Source of the DNA: Thermosphaera aggregans
GTDB taxonomy: Archaea > Thermoproteota > Thermoprotei_A > Sulfolobales > Desulfurococcaceae
Length of the DNA stretch: 64,000 nucleotides
Assembly (NCBI RefSeq): GCF_014962245.1
Contig: NZ_CP063144.1
Coordinates: 672,582 to 736,581, forward strand
Direction of reading: 5' to 3'
Positions 50,547-60,323 of the stretch are shown one piece after another (positions within the stretch are counted from its first letter, which is position 1; each line of letters starts with the position of its first letter). The notes beneath the pieces are model-generated. The model was not told where the DNA came from. It did not search any database and worked only from the letters and a program-made list of their open reading frames with translations. The translations under genes and the position numbers were made by a program.

Positions 50547-52256
50547 ATGTTTAACATGGTGGATAGGATGCTGAAGGGTTTAGGCAGAACACTCATATTA
50601 GCTGTATTCATCACATTGCTGACTACTCCATTATTTACACATGGAAACGACCTGGATGAACTCCTCGTAATGTATTTGCCGGGTATGTCGATGGATGATG
50701 CATCATACGTTGCAACTCTTCTAAACACTACCGATTACGGGGTGGCTGAATTAAACCCAACCCCTCCTTACGATTACATCTTGTTCATGTACGGCATACT
50801 TACGGGTGAAATATACACGTATGATAAAATCCCGTTTAACGAGTCTCACGTTCTGTTTCAAGGGGTTCCACACCCGTGGGTTGAAATGGTTGACCAGGAT
50901 TGGCTGAACGCTACATGGGGCAATGTCAGCCTTATTAATATTCCAATGATTAATCCTTCAAACCACTCCAACGCGTTAAACCCATTGTACAACGCCATGG
51001 TGAGAACGCTGAAGCCATTCATTGCTATTGTCGGTGTTAATGAGAGTATTGAATGGGTTGAGCTCAACACATCGCTGAGAGTAATCGTTGAGAACGAGAA
51101 GGTGAAAATTCTTCTTGATTCTTACAACATAACCCTCTCGATAACTCAGTCTGCGAAAGCATCGAATGAGGTAAGGGTTAGCGTTAATCAGACAATCGGG
51201 GTTGAACCGGGAGATTACTATGTTAAATTCTACTTGCTGAGTAAAAATGACACGCATATCACAATATTCTTCCCTGGAACAATCTCGTCAGCAGGGTGGC
51301 TTTCAACACCTCTAGGCGAGGTTACAGGTACTTTACCCTTATGGTTCCTTTACCAAGAATGGTTTAGCGATAGACTAGACGGTGAAGCATTGAAATGGTG
51401 GTTTAACGAATCTCTCACGGCATTCGAAAAGGTCCTTAACACAACGTTATCTAGAAGCAATCTACACGTACACTTAATCTATCACCCATACTTCACGCTG
51501 GCTGAAAAAATGAGTGGTCAATTAAACTCTACGGAGTTGAGAACCATGGTGTGCAACTCCGTGGCAAGGATGATCAGCGGGTTCTCAGCTAGGAAACCTT
51601 CCGCGTTAATCATTCTACTTAACCCGTTTCAAATAATTGGTGAGCCCTCAATTAGTCCGCCGGGCGTCAGGCTCATGCCAGGGGTTTACAACGTGACAGG
51701 TAATTTAACCAATCTTTACGAATATCTTTCTAGCGTTGGAGGAATCAATTACACCCTCATCAACAATGGTGCTGAACAATACTTCGTAGTAAACACTCCC
51801 GAGCTGGAAGGTGTTGGTAATGGACTAGTCTTCTACACTCCCAGGGCTCTCCTGGCTGGGCAGAATACGGGAAGTATCAAAGCCTCAAACCTAGCACACT
51901 ACTTGTTCATGATGAGCACTAATTACAATCCGAGCATCGGGATCCTCATAGACCTCTTGAATTTGAAAAACAGCGTTATCTCAGGGTTGAACGCTACCAT
52001 CGATGAGCTAAAGCTAAGAGTCACCGAGTTAAACTCTACACTCACGAATCTTAGGGAGGAATTAAGCACTTGTCAGTCCGTTAACGCTAACTTGTCAACC
52101 CGGATCTTAGTGGTTGAGGAGGAGTTGAAAAGAGCGGAAGAGCTTAGAAACCAGGCATACATTTTCATAACCACAGGGCTGGTTGGGCTTATTATAATAG
52201 CGGCCGGTTTATCCCTTATTGTGGGGAGAGCCATCTTCTCAAGGCAGAAGCCCTAG
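50547..52256 (+). CDS. Exported protein with coiled-coil stalk and C-terminal anchor
   Basis: 569 residues. Signal peptide at about 9-30; a large outer domain of more than 400 residues with over 20 sequons; a coiled coil at about 470-538 (LNATIDELKLRVTELNSTL, LREELSTCQSVNAN); and an anchoring helix at about 541-563. The design matches the binding protein at 22679. I find no catalytic motif, so it could be an S-layer or stalk protein. The start could also be the Met at residue 4. It overlaps a convergent gene by 18 bases. Confidence 0.55.
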   Translation: MFNMVDRMLKGLGRTLILAVFITLLTTPLFTHGNDLDELLVMYLPGMSMDDASYVATLLNTTDYGVAELNPTPPYDYILFMYGILTGEIYTYDKIPFNESHVLFQGVPHPWVEMVDQDWLNATWGNVSLINIPMINPSNHSNALNPLYNAMVRTLKPFIAIVGVNESIEWVELNTSLRVIVENEKVKILLDSYNITLSITQSAKASNEVRVSVNQTIGVEPGDYYVKFYLLSKNDTHITIFFPGTISSAGWLSTPLGEVTGTLPLWFLYQEWFSDRLDGEALKWWFNESLTAFEKVLNTTLSRSNLHVHLIYHPYFTLAEKMSGQLNSTELRTMVCNSVARMISGFSARKPSALIILLNPFQIIGEPSISPPGVRLMPGVYNVTGNLTNLYEYLSSVGGINYTLINNGAEQYFVVNTPELEGVGNGLVFYTPRALLAGQNTGSIKASNLAHYLFMMSTNYNPSIGILIDLLNLKNSVISGLNATIDELKLRVTELNSTLTNLREELSTCQSVNANLSTRILVVEEELKRAEELRNQAYIFITTGLVGLIIIAAGLSLIVGRAIFSRQKP

Positions 52257-52718
52257 TACTGTTGAGAGGAATTTTTCACCTATTAATTCATATACTCTCC
52301 ATAAAATCATTACCGTTGAAGCGAGGACAAGTAGAGCGTTAGCTAAAAAGCTATTGCTCTTGAAAATTCCAGCTGATAAGGACTTGTTGCTGACCGGGTA
52401 TAATAAGAAAACCCCCTTGGGGGTTAAAGCATCGAGAAACAAGTGGGACAGGTATCCAAGCATGAAGGATTTCCATATAACGCTTTGATCAGGTATCATC
52501 CATAGGTTAATCCGGTTCAACATTGTCCAGGCTATAAGAGTTAGTAGAAGGGCTGAGAAAAGATTGTGTAAAAGTTTACGGTGACGATAGTGTAAATCAA
52601 AATCCGGGATATAGGCTCCCATGATGCTCGGCGCCACGGAGTATACACATAGTGCAGGTGATTGACAGTAGAGAAAACCTATTGCAGCCCCCATGAAAAG
52701 ATGCGTCACACGCTTCAA
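52239..52718 (-). CDS. YdjM/DUF457-type membrane-bound metal-dependent hydrolase
   Basis: 159 residues, four hydrophobic segments. MKRVTHLFMGAAIGFL at the start, IPDFDLHYRHRKLLHNL with the metal-binding His and Asp, and GYLSHLFLDALTPKGV are the family motifs. The reaction is not established; relatives are tied to membrane or phage-defence phenotypes. It lies 10 bases after rpiA on the same strand. Confidence 0.78.
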   Translation of the reverse strand: MKRVTHLFMGAAIGFLYCQSPALCVYSVAPSIMGAYIPDFDLHYRHRKLLHNLFSALLLTLIAWTMLNRINLWMIPDQSVIWKSFMLGYLSHLFLDALTPKGVFLLYPVSNKSLSAGIFKSNSFLANALLVLASTVMILWRVYELIGEKFLSTVLGLLP

Positions 52719-52728
52719 ACAAATCTAC

Positions 52729-53442
52729 CTAAACACTCCTTTGAAGTAGAATTGATTTATCAGGATAACCTACTACTACATAGTCAACAAGGAATGATGG
52801 AAATATCCCTGTTTCCACTACCCCGTGAATTCTCTTAATTCTTTCATGCATAACAGCTGGTTCTTGAATAGGAGAAGTAAATTTTAAGTCAACAATAAAG
52901 TTTCCATTATCAGTTACCACAGGCCCGTCTTTGGATGAATCCATTCTTAAAACAGCTTCAACGTTCTCCAAGGATTTGATATAGTCGAGGACCACTGGCA
53001 AAGCCACAGGGACTATTTCGATGGGTACTGGTTTTAGGTAGAGATACGGTTTCCCTGTAAACTTGGATTGATCAATAACGTAAATCCTTGTCTTAGCTCT
53101 TAAGGCAATCGATTTCTCTCTTAGAAAGGCGCCGCCTCTCCCTTTAACCATATCGAGTTTCACACTAACCTCGTCAGCCCCATCAATGTACACATCCACG
53201 GCGCTGGCTGTGACAGGGTCAAGTATTTTACTAAACCCCAGGTTTTTCAAGTGGAGGGCCGTGTCGAAGGATGAGGGTACCAGGATCTTGTTTTCAAGGA
53301 AGTTTTCGCAGGCGTTAATAAAGTGTTTAACGGTTGACCCGGTGCCTAGGCCAACAATTCTAACGTCGTTGAAGCTAAGTTGTATAAGTTCGCAGGCTTT
53401 AACCGCGGCATTAATTTTTGCCTGATAACTTAGATCATCCAA
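52729..53442 (-). CDS. rpiA: Ribose-5-phosphate isomerase A
   Basis: 237 residues. VGLGTGSTVKHFI, DGADEV and KGRGGAFLREKSIA are the hallmark motifs, with the catalytic Glu in the last block. The enzyme interconverts ribose 5-phosphate and ribulose 5-phosphate. It sits close to the R15P isomerase genes at 48504-50458, in line with a nucleotide/ribose-phosphate theme, but the exported-protein gene separates them. Confidence 0.92.
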   Translation of the reverse strand: MDDLSYQAKINAAVKACELIQLSFNDVRIVGLGTGSTVKHFINACENFLENKILVPSSFDTALHLKNLGFSKILDPVTASAVDVYIDGADEVSVKLDMVKGRGGAFLREKSIALRAKTRIYVIDQSKFTGKPYLYLKPVPIEIVPVALPVVLDYIKSLENVEAVLRMDSSKDGPVVTDNGNFIVDLKFTSPIQEPAVMHERIKRIHGVVETGIFPSFLVDYVVVGYPDKSILLQRSV

Positions 53443-53452
53443 GATTCACACC

Positions 53453-54007
53453 TTACTCCTCGCTAACTGTTACAAATCCATTCCTACTCACAATGCTTAC
53501 TCCTTTCTCAAAATCCTCCGGGTTTCTAAAGTAAATGGTTAATTCCAGGTCTTGACTAGAATAGGACTTCATCGCTCCAAGCATCGCGCTTAGGGATTCC
53601 TCGACCGATAATCCCCCTGTGCCCGCTCCCATTAAGGGGAAAGCAATAGTTCTTAAACCGAGTTGGATAGCCTTCTTCAAGGATGCCTCCACGGCCTTTA
53701 ACACGTATTCTACGCTAGACCTTCCTCCCGGTTGAATCACCGTGGGAGCATGAATTATTTTCCTGCATTTCAGCCTGTGAGCATTCGTCACAACTGCCTC
53801 GCCAATCCCTATTGGTGCTTGTGCAACCGCTTCTTTCTCGATTTCATCCCCGCCCTTTCTTTTGATGGCGAGTGCCACTCCACCCCCCATTAAACCAAGC
53901 GTATTTGCCGGGTTCACGATAGCGTCTCCTGTGAAACCTGTTATATCGCCAATGGTTAAACACAATATCAAACGATCCTTCCTATAACACTTCATCGGGA
54001 AAACCAT
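53453..54007 (-). CDS. Macrodomain protein (ADP-ribose-binding)
   Basis: 184 residues. DAIVNPANTLGLMGGGVALAI is the macrodomain loop with the adenine/distal-ribose-binding pattern, and PLMGAGTGGLSVEESL the second binding loop. It may hydrolyse O-acetyl-ADP-ribose or remove ADP-ribose from proteins. It lies 10 bases before rpiA. Confidence 0.88.
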   Translation of the reverse strand: MVFPMKCYRKDRLILCLTIGDITGFTGDAIVNPANTLGLMGGGVALAIKRKGGDEIEKEAVAQAPIGIGEAVVTNAHRLKCRKIIHAPTVIQPGGRSSVEYVLKAVEASLKKAIQLGLRTIAFPLMGAGTGGLSVEESLSAMLGAMKSYSSQDLELTIYFRNPEDFEKGVSIVSRNGFVTVSEE

Positions 54008-54043
54008 CTTGATCTATGCCGGTTGGATTTTAAAACGATTCCA

Positions 54044-55117
54044 CTACTTACCCAGGTTCTCTAAGTAATTCGCTAATTGTGTAATCGATCCGGTTTTCAA
54101 GTAAACGTTTAAACCGACCAGCCTGTACTCAACAGGGCTCTCTCCCAGCCTAACCCAGTAAGCAACCCATTCTTGGAGAAGCGTTTTTAAATCAACTCCA
54201 TCTAGCTCACGCTGTCCTGGGGGTAAGGAAACATCTATGGTTGCATAATTGTTCCTTACCAACCAGTCTTTCACATCTGGGTGTAGGGATAAGGGCGGGA
54301 GCTTCAAATCATAGGTAGTGCCCTCTTTTAGAATCTTCGTGTAAACATACAGTTTTAATCCATTAAACCAGTTGCCTGCCACATCGATCAAATACCATCT
54401 TCCCATAATACGTGTAAGCACTGCCACATGCCCTACATCATCGCTAAGCCACTCGACAAGGTATGTGTTATTGTAACCGCTTCTAACGAGGATAGAGTAT
54501 GTAAGTAGTGATAGGTCTTCGCAGTCACCGCCCAGATCCTGCAAGGTCTCGTTTGGGAGTTTCCAATACTCCTTAGCCGACACCGGATCCGGCTGATAGT
54601 AAGTCGTAAGAGACACGTACACATGTATACCTAGAGGTATCCCATACTTTTCAACGTATTGTGAGAAGTTAAGATTAAGGGGTAAGCTGTTTACCGCTTT
54701 CTGGAGGAAGAGATTTCTCTCCTGCTGAGTCAAATCCTCCAAGTACTCGAGGCCGTTAGGGATACCTATAACATTAGCATACTCTGATAGCTTGGTTCTC
54801 AAATACGTGATTTTTTCTATGAGAACAGAGATCTCGCTAGAGTTCCCTTCAAGCCATGATTGATACATGGTGATGATAGCGGTATAATACAATTCCATGC
54901 TGGTTAAATTACTCTTTAACCACTCATTCTCCATTTGAAGAAGGCTCAGATTGCTCACCAGTTCAGAGTTCTTTACCTCTAATTCACGATATCCGTTAAG
55001 TAAATTCTCATATTTTTCTTCAAGATCCTCGTACGCGCGTTGGATTGAGTAGTAGCTTAACCCTAAGAAGAGAGAGCAAGCTAGAAGTACGGCCACTAGT
55101 ATTTTCGAAACCTCCAC
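54044..55117 (-). CDS. Signal-anchored transglutaminase-like protein with coiled-coil stalk
   Basis: 357 residues. An N-terminal hydrophobic helix (about 5-25) anchors the protein; a coiled coil spans about 28-118 (YEDLEEKYENLLNGYRELE onward). The transglutaminase core follows, with Cys in GGDCEDLSLLTYSIL (about 198), His in GHVAVL (about 228) and Asp in YLIDVAGNW (about 242), so the catalytic triad is intact. Proteins of this kind cross-link or cleave proteins at the cell surface; the reaction here is unknown. It is 36 bases before the macrodomain gene. Confidence 0.75.
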   Translation of the reverse strand: MEVSKILVAVLLACSLFLGLSYYSIQRAYEDLEEKYENLLNGYRELEVKNSELVSNLSLLQMENEWLKSNLTSMELYYTAIITMYQSWLEGNSSEISVLIEKITYLRTKLSEYANVIGIPNGLEYLEDLTQQERNLFLQKAVNSLPLNLNFSQYVEKYGIPLGIHVYVSLTTYYQPDPVSAKEYWKLPNETLQDLGGDCEDLSLLTYSILVRSGYNNTYLVEWLSDDVGHVAVLTRIMGRWYLIDVAGNWFNGLKLYVYTKILKEGTTYDLKLPPLSLHPDVKDWLVRNNYATIDVSLPPGQRELDGVDLKTLLQEWVAYWVRLGESPVEYRLVGLNVYLKTGSITQLANYLENLGK

Positions 55118-55197
55118 TTAAACCTCACCCTCTATCTTAATGCGGAGTATTCTGGAAATATATATGTCTTCAAACAGAGAATAAAACCGAGAAAGGG

Positions 55198-56055
55198 ATG
55201 ACCCTGATGAAAGCCTTCATATCCCTCGATGTTGAGGGCCTTCCAGGAGTATCGTCTCTTACTATGCTAAATCCATGGAGTTCCCAGTTCGAGAGAACCG
55301 TTAGAGTGGCTACTAAAATTGTTAACACTCTTATTGAAGAACTCTCTAATAATGGGTTTTCAGAAATAATTGTTGCTGACAGCCACGGATTAATGACCAA
55401 CCTGGATTACTCTGAAATTAAAGGAAATGCTAAAATCATACAAGGATATCCTAGACCGTTGAGCATGGTTACAACTCTTGACTCAACCTTTAACGCATCA
55501 ATCTTCATAGGCTACCACTCCGCCGCGGGAACGGTACACGGCATACTAGATCACACCATGAGCGGTAGAACGTTTTCCGAGATAAGAGTAAACGGGGTTC
55601 GGGCAAGCGAATTCCTTTTGAACGGGCTCTACTCATCTGAGAACAATGTCCCGGTAGCCCTTGTTGCAGGGGACGAGTATTTAGAAGCTGAAGTAAACTC
55701 ATTCTCTCCGGGCACGGTTTTCGTGCCTTTGAAGAAAGGGGTTTCACGATACTCTGCAATAAACCCATCTATCGAAATCATTATTGATCAACTGAGGCAC
55801 AGGGTTCGCGAGGCTGTTAAGAGGCTTAGCGAGGGGAAGATAGGGTTGATAAGCTTGGGAAAACCATACGTGGTTGAAACAGTTTTCCGCGACTCCTTAA
55901 TAGCTGATGTTGTCGAATCATATGATAAGTTCCAGCGATTGAATGCTTACACTGTAAGGTTCGTTGCTGAAAACGCTCGGGAACTTATAGGATTGATTGA
56001 GCTATTAGCAATGGTTGGCTATGGGGTTGACGCTTTAAAAAACAGTATTAAATAG
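55198..56055 (+). CDS. M55-family peptidase (DppA-like D-aminopeptidase)
   Basis: 285 residues. AFISLDVEGLPGVSS, VADSHGLMTN, GYHSAAGTVHG and DHTMSG carry the zinc-binding residues of DppA. The start may be the second Met (MKAFIS), nine bases downstream. In Bacillus, DppA releases D-amino acids from peptides. The window has a peptide-type ABC transporter, but it is 24 kb away, so a link is only a possibility. Confidence 0.82.
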   Translation: MTLMKAFISLDVEGLPGVSSLTMLNPWSSQFERTVRVATKIVNTLIEELSNNGFSEIIVADSHGLMTNLDYSEIKGNAKIIQGYPRPLSMVTTLDSTFNASIFIGYHSAAGTVHGILDHTMSGRTFSEIRVNGVRASEFLLNGLYSSENNVPVALVAGDEYLEAEVNSFSPGTVFVPLKKGVSRYSAINPSIEIIIDQLRHRVREAVKRLSEGKIGLISLGKPYVVETVFRDSLIADVVESYDKFQRLNAYTVRFVAENARELIGLIELLAMVGYGVDALKNSIK

Positions 56056-56067
56056 TGAAGTCGAAAC

Positions 56068-56640
56068 CTAATTTTTCAGCATGTTCATGACCGTTTTTTC
56101 AACAACGTTTTTGAGTTCTAAATTGTTTAAGGATTCAAGAATGTTTTTAACCAGGTTTTCCATGTTCTCAACAATCTCACGGACATCGCTATATCCCAGC
56201 GCGATCAGCCTTCTCCCCTCTATGATTGTAGCTAAATAGTCTGATAACTTAACAATTATAGATTCTAAGCTTTTCCTTTCCTCGAATTCTCTATACAAAT
56301 CGATATATTTCTCCATCCCTAGACTCTCTAGGCTTTTCTCCTCAACCATTTTAAAGTAAGAAGGCTCCTTCTCCTTAACATATCTAACGATGTCGCCTGT
56401 CACAGCTTCAGGAAGATCGTGAACTAGGCTCATCACGAGGGTTTTAGCAACATCTACTTTAAACCCGCTCTCCATTAAGTCTTCCGAAATCTTCAAAGAC
56501 ACCAATGTTACTAGGAAAATGTGATCCGAGATAGTCTCGGCTACTGCTGGTGGAACCCCTCTCAGCACCCACCCGGTTCTAGGTACGTGTCTAATATTTA
56601 TTATTCCAGATATTTTCAAAAAACCACCTTTCATAATCAT
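56068..56640 (-). CDS. HD-domain phosphohydrolase (5'-deoxynucleotidase YfbR/HDDC2-like)
   Basis: 190 residues. ETISDHIFLVTLVSLKI gives the first His, SLVHDLPEAVTGDI the HD pair, and a downstream Asp completes the metal site (KLSDYLATII). It resembles YfbR, which removes the 5'-phosphate from dNMPs. It lies 16 bases from the aminotransferase gene on the same strand. Confidence 0.8.
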   Translation of the reverse strand: MIMKGGFLKISGIINIRHVPRTGWVLRGVPPAVAETISDHIFLVTLVSLKISEDLMESGFKVDVAKTLVMSLVHDLPEAVTGDIVRYVKEKEPSYFKMVEEKSLESLGMEKYIDLYREFEERKSLESIIVKLSDYLATIIEGRRLIALGYSDVREIVENMENLVKNILESLNNLELKNVVEKTVMNMLKN

Positions 56641-56655
56641 TGTATGGTCCGGTTA

Positions 56656-57897
56656 TTAACCAGCCTTGCTAATCCAATCCGCCATCAGCTCAATGCCTTT
56701 GACCAAGTCGTCCTCGCTCATTGTAACGAAGGTTATTCTTAAATGGTTTCGGCCGGAAGGACCGAATATCGAGCCGGGAAGGGTGATAACGGCTGCCTCC
56801 TCAGCTAGTTTCATAGTGAAGCTGAAATCGTCAAGCCTCAGCTTTTCGAGATAGGCAGTCATATCGGGGAATAAGTACATGCTTGCCAAGGGCTTCTCCA
56901 CCTTTGCCTCCGGCAGGTTCTTTATCAAGGCTTCGTAGGCGGTGTCACGCCTCTTCTTGTATACTGGTAGAACATTTCTCAAGTATTCCTCTTTAAACCC
57001 TTTATCGAGATAGTAGTATGCAAGCCATTGGCTGGGAACAGGAGCCACTATTCCTAATGCTCCCTTAAGCTTTACAAGCTCTTTTATCGCCGTCTTCGAC
57101 GTGTATACGTAGCCTAATCTTCCCCCCGGTATCGCGATGTCCTTGCTGAACGATCCCACCACTATCAGGTTGTCTAGCGGCATGTATTTTTCAAGCCAAA
57201 CATGCTGTCCCTCGTAAACAATATGCTTGTATGCTACGTCATATATAACCCAAATGTTTTTCTCGACAGCAATATCTGCTATGGTCTTGGCAACCTCCTC
57301 GCTTATTATACGGGAGGTTGGATTATCAGGGCTTGCAAACAGGATGGCCTTTGTTTTACTCGATATCTTTTTCTTAATGCATTCAGGGTCAGGATTAAAC
57401 CCTTTCTCATGGATCTGTGCGCAGGAGACAGGCTTTAACCCTGCGAATTTCGCGAGATCCCAGTACACACTGTAGCATGGTTCTAAAAGCAAAATTTCGT
57501 CGCCAGGGTCAGTGGTGGTGTAAATTGATAATACTAGTCCGTCCGCACCACCGGAAGCGATCATTATTTCATCCGGCGATACGTCAATACCACCGTACTT
57601 TTTCAAGTCTTGAGAAATCGCCTGCCTCAACTCAGGAAGTCCTTGGGTTGGAATATACCTGAAATGTTTGAAGGGGTCTTCCCTTAATTTCTCGATAAAA
57701 TAATCCAGTGCTCTTCTATCCGGGGGGAGGCCTGGTTGCCCAGCCGTGTAGTTGTATACTTTCAAACCCTTCCGGGCTAGTTCGTCAGCTTTCGCGATGA
57801 GAATTCTCTGAGGGTTTTGCTCGAGGTTTTTAACTCTTGAGGATACCTGCATTCCCAACCCCTTTAGCATTAATACATACATATAAGTATTTAACAA
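56656..57897 (-). CDS. PLP-dependent aminotransferase, class I (aspartate aminotransferase-like)
   Basis: 413 residues. YTAGQPGLPPDRRAL, GADGLVLSIYTTTDPGDEI, FASPDNPTSRIIS, and GSFSKDIAIPGGRLGYV with the PLP-binding Lys, plus GRNHLRITFV with the terminal Arg, mark the aspartate/broad-range type. The 16 extra residues before MQVSSRVKNLE may not be translated; a later start is possible. It is the middle gene of a leftward run with the HD gene, and its neighbour tiaS starts after a 23-base gap. Confidence 0.88.
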   Translation of the reverse strand: MLNTYMYVLMLKGLGMQVSSRVKNLEQNPQRILIAKADELARKGLKVYNYTAGQPGLPPDRRALDYFIEKLREDPFKHFRYIPTQGLPELRQAISQDLKKYGGIDVSPDEIMIASGGADGLVLSIYTTTDPGDEILLLEPCYSVYWDLAKFAGLKPVSCAQIHEKGFNPDPECIKKKISSKTKAILFASPDNPTSRIISEEVAKTIADIAVEKNIWVIYDVAYKHIVYEGQHVWLEKYMPLDNLIVVGSFSKDIAIPGGRLGYVYTSKTAIKELVKLKGALGIVAPVPSQWLAYYYLDKGFKEEYLRNVLPVYKKRRDTAYEALIKNLPEAKVEKPLASMYLFPDMTAYLEKLRLDDFSFTMKLAEEAAVITLPGSIFGPSGRNHLRITFVTMSEDDLVKGIELMADWISKAG

Positions 57898-57920
57898 TAA
57901 AATATTAAATCATACATAGC

Positions 57921-59264
57921 TTACATTACGAAAACGGTTTCTATATGTGTGTAGTTGAATTCCCGCTTCTCCCGCCCAACCCTTTTCAACGGCTTCATAA
58001 CGTGTTTAAAAGCACTGTATGGTGGCTGATACCATCCCTCGCTTATACCCCTCTCCAATATTTTGATTTTTCTGGCAATATCTTTAGACTTAAACCCGCA
58101 ATTCCTACACTTGAATCCCTTGCCCCTTCCGGCGCTGGTTAACCTCTTGCCGCATACCGGGCATAAGGGGTTCTCGTAAACAATTACGGGTTTCAACCAA
58201 ATCACGTGGAGTTTCTCAAGGTTTAAAGTCATGCCGTGGGAAGTGGAAGGAGGTCTCACACATCCTTGAACCTCAACCACGTCGCCAGGGATTAGAAGCT
58301 CGGCAATGTTTCTAAACCATTTAGTCGGTTCGTAAACGCCCACGTCAATGCAGCAACTATCATCACAAATCTTGAAAAACACGTGCCCTCCAACGTCCCT
58401 GAACGGTTTTGTAGCAACTGTGCCTCGAAGCCTTAAGCACATGTAGGGGTGGGCTTCGCATATGGTTTCAGCAAGCCTAATGTGTGGGTCGGTGTGCTGG
58501 TTAGTCCTGAATATTGCTGCGAAATCTGGTTCTTCGCAAAGCTTAAGCATCTTGTAAGCCTTTATAAGGATCGACGGGTTTTCTCCACGTATCCCGAGAA
58601 GAACAGGGTCGGGCCCTCTTGGCGTGATTAGTATCCTGTCTTCAACCGGGTCGTAGTTGAGTATGGTCTCATCTCCATATACCCGGTCCATTTCTTTAAC
58701 GCTATCCTTGTCAACACAGCGTTCCCTGCCCAGGTTTTCAACTCTTCTATAAGCGATCAGCTCAAACGTGTAGTCTTCTGTGGTCATGGTATTTCCAACC
58801 GCGCCTAAGGCACCGACTATGCCTCGAGTCCCATTGAAACATTTGAAGATGTGAGGAGTTCCTTCAAGGGCTTTCAACGCGAGATCCGGGGGGATAATAT
58901 CGTATAGGGCTTTCCTAGCTAGTAATGCGATTTTGTTAGGGACTTCCCCCTCTACGATCAATAAGCACGGTTGATGTTTAGGGTTTTCGAACTCTTCCAC
59001 GTATTTCTTGAAAATGCCCTCCACTATCCCGTATATCTCGCCTAATTCCATGTTCGTGATGAACCTTAAAGCAACCGCGCCGTTCCCCCTAGTCTTCCAT
59101 GGAACCCCCGGGTTAAGCCTTACAAGATTAGGATAGTCTACTAGGGTAATACTATGCTTCAATAATTCCTTAAGCATTAACAGGGCTAAATGTGTCGTGC
59201 ATCCTCCCGCAGGGGAATCAACATCGTCTATGCCTATGTGGAAAATTCTCTCAGCTTTCGTCAC
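57921..59264 (-). CDS. tiaS: tRNA(Ile2) 2-agmatinylcytidine synthetase
   Basis: 447 residues. HIGIDDVDSPAGGCTTHL at the start is the kinase-like domain signature of TiaS. NPGVPWKTRGNGAVAL and TMTTEDYTFELIAYR follow, then an OB fold (about 295-350), and a zinc ribbon CPVCGKRLTSAG with CRNCG near 390. The enzyme attaches agmatine to C34 of tRNA-Ile2 so that it reads AUA. It overlaps dys by 4 bases. Confidence 0.9.
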   Translation of the reverse strand: MTKAERIFHIGIDDVDSPAGGCTTHLALLMLKELLKHSITLVDYPNLVRLNPGVPWKTRGNGAVALRFITNMELGEIYGIVEGIFKKYVEEFENPKHQPCLLIVEGEVPNKIALLARKALYDIIPPDLALKALEGTPHIFKCFNGTRGIVGALGAVGNTMTTEDYTFELIAYRRVENLGRERCVDKDSVKEMDRVYGDETILNYDPVEDRILITPRGPDPVLLGIRGENPSILIKAYKMLKLCEEPDFAAIFRTNQHTDPHIRLAETICEAHPYMCLRLRGTVATKPFRDVGGHVFFKICDDSCCIDVGVYEPTKWFRNIAELLIPGDVVEVQGCVRPPSTSHGMTLNLEKLHVIWLKPVIVYENPLCPVCGKRLTSAGRGKGFKCRNCGFKSKDIARKIKILERGISEGWYQPPYSAFKHVMKPLKRVGREKREFNYTHIETVFVM

Positions 59265-60259
59265 GTCCCACCAACTGGGCCTTCATTCTTACGAAGCAAG
59301 CATTTGAATCCAGCCACTATTAAAGGTAGCAATACCGTGGCATCCCCGTAAACCGTTACCGTCCTTCCGCTTGGCTTAATCTTCCCCCAGCTTACAGCCT
59401 CCCTTGGATGAGCACCGCTCAGGCTACCATCGTATTCAACCGCGGTTGTCAAGTAGACAGCGTAGTCCAAGCCCTCCTTGAACTGCGCCCACCATATAGT
59501 GTGATGCTTACTTATCCCTCCTCCGATGACTAAAGCACCAAGTTTTTCACTCGAGAACACTATTTCGACAAGCTTTTTCTCATCCTCAGCAAGATCTACT
59601 TCCAAACCTATTGTCGACAAATTGAATATGATCTGAGACCCAAAAGCACCGTCATATAGCCCGGGCACGAAAACCGGAATTTTCCTCTCGAAAGCCGCTT
59701 TCAAAATACTGTTATCATCGCTTATCCTTCTCCCAGCCTCCCATAAGAGCTCATAACCGCTCCAACGCTTCCTCTGAGCAACTAATTCCTCAAACATTTT
59801 TCGCGAAAACTTCTCAACAGCTAAACCATAGTTTTCCATTGGTATGAGAACGTTTCCTAGCCTGTGAACGTCTATTGCTTTGAGGAGTGCGTCATCAAAG
59901 CCCCAATCCCCTTTGTAGTAGGCGGCCCCCACGCCTCTGGCAATATCATGGTCTACCGCTCCACAAGTAGTTATCACGGCATTGAAAAACCCTTCTCTCA
60001 AAAGCTGAGCTATAACACCTCTTAAACCCGTGGCGACGAGGTTGCCTGTGAATGAAAATATTTTGAAAACATTCTTATCCAACACCATCTCGCTGATAAT
60101 CCTGGAGGCACGTGCAACATGCCCTGCCATGAACCCGTGGGCTTTCTCGAAATTCTCGATTAGCTCGCAGACCGATTCCCTGCCGGTTACCGTATAATCT
60201 TGGACTTTCTCCTTGAGAATCGATCTCCTAGCCTCCTCCATAAAGTCTTTCTCAGCCAA
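59261..60259 (-). CDS. dys: Deoxyhypusine synthase
   Basis: 332 residues. FTGNLVATGLRGVI, TTCGAVDHDIARGVG, KHHTIWWAQFKEGLDYAVYLT and GSLSGAHPREAVSWGKI are conserved active-site blocks. The enzyme makes deoxyhypusine on aIF5A from spermidine. It ends in a 4-base overlap with tiaS, so tRNA and translation-factor modification genes are co-transcribed. Confidence 0.92.
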   Translation of the reverse strand: MAEKDFMEEARRSILKEKVQDYTVTGRESVCELIENFEKAHGFMAGHVARASRIISEMVLDKNVFKIFSFTGNLVATGLRGVIAQLLREGFFNAVITTCGAVDHDIARGVGAAYYKGDWGFDDALLKAIDVHRLGNVLIPMENYGLAVEKFSRKMFEELVAQRKRWSGYELLWEAGRRISDDNSILKAAFERKIPVFVPGLYDGAFGSQIIFNLSTIGLEVDLAEDEKKLVEIVFSSEKLGALVIGGGISKHHTIWWAQFKEGLDYAVYLTTAVEYDGSLSGAHPREAVSWGKIKPSGRTVTVYGDATVLLPLIVAGFKCLLRKNEGPVGGT

Positions 60260-60323
60260 GGCATCCTCACCTTATCCATTATAAAGCATTATCAGGTATA
60301 TTTGTTATAAGGAAGATGGTGTA

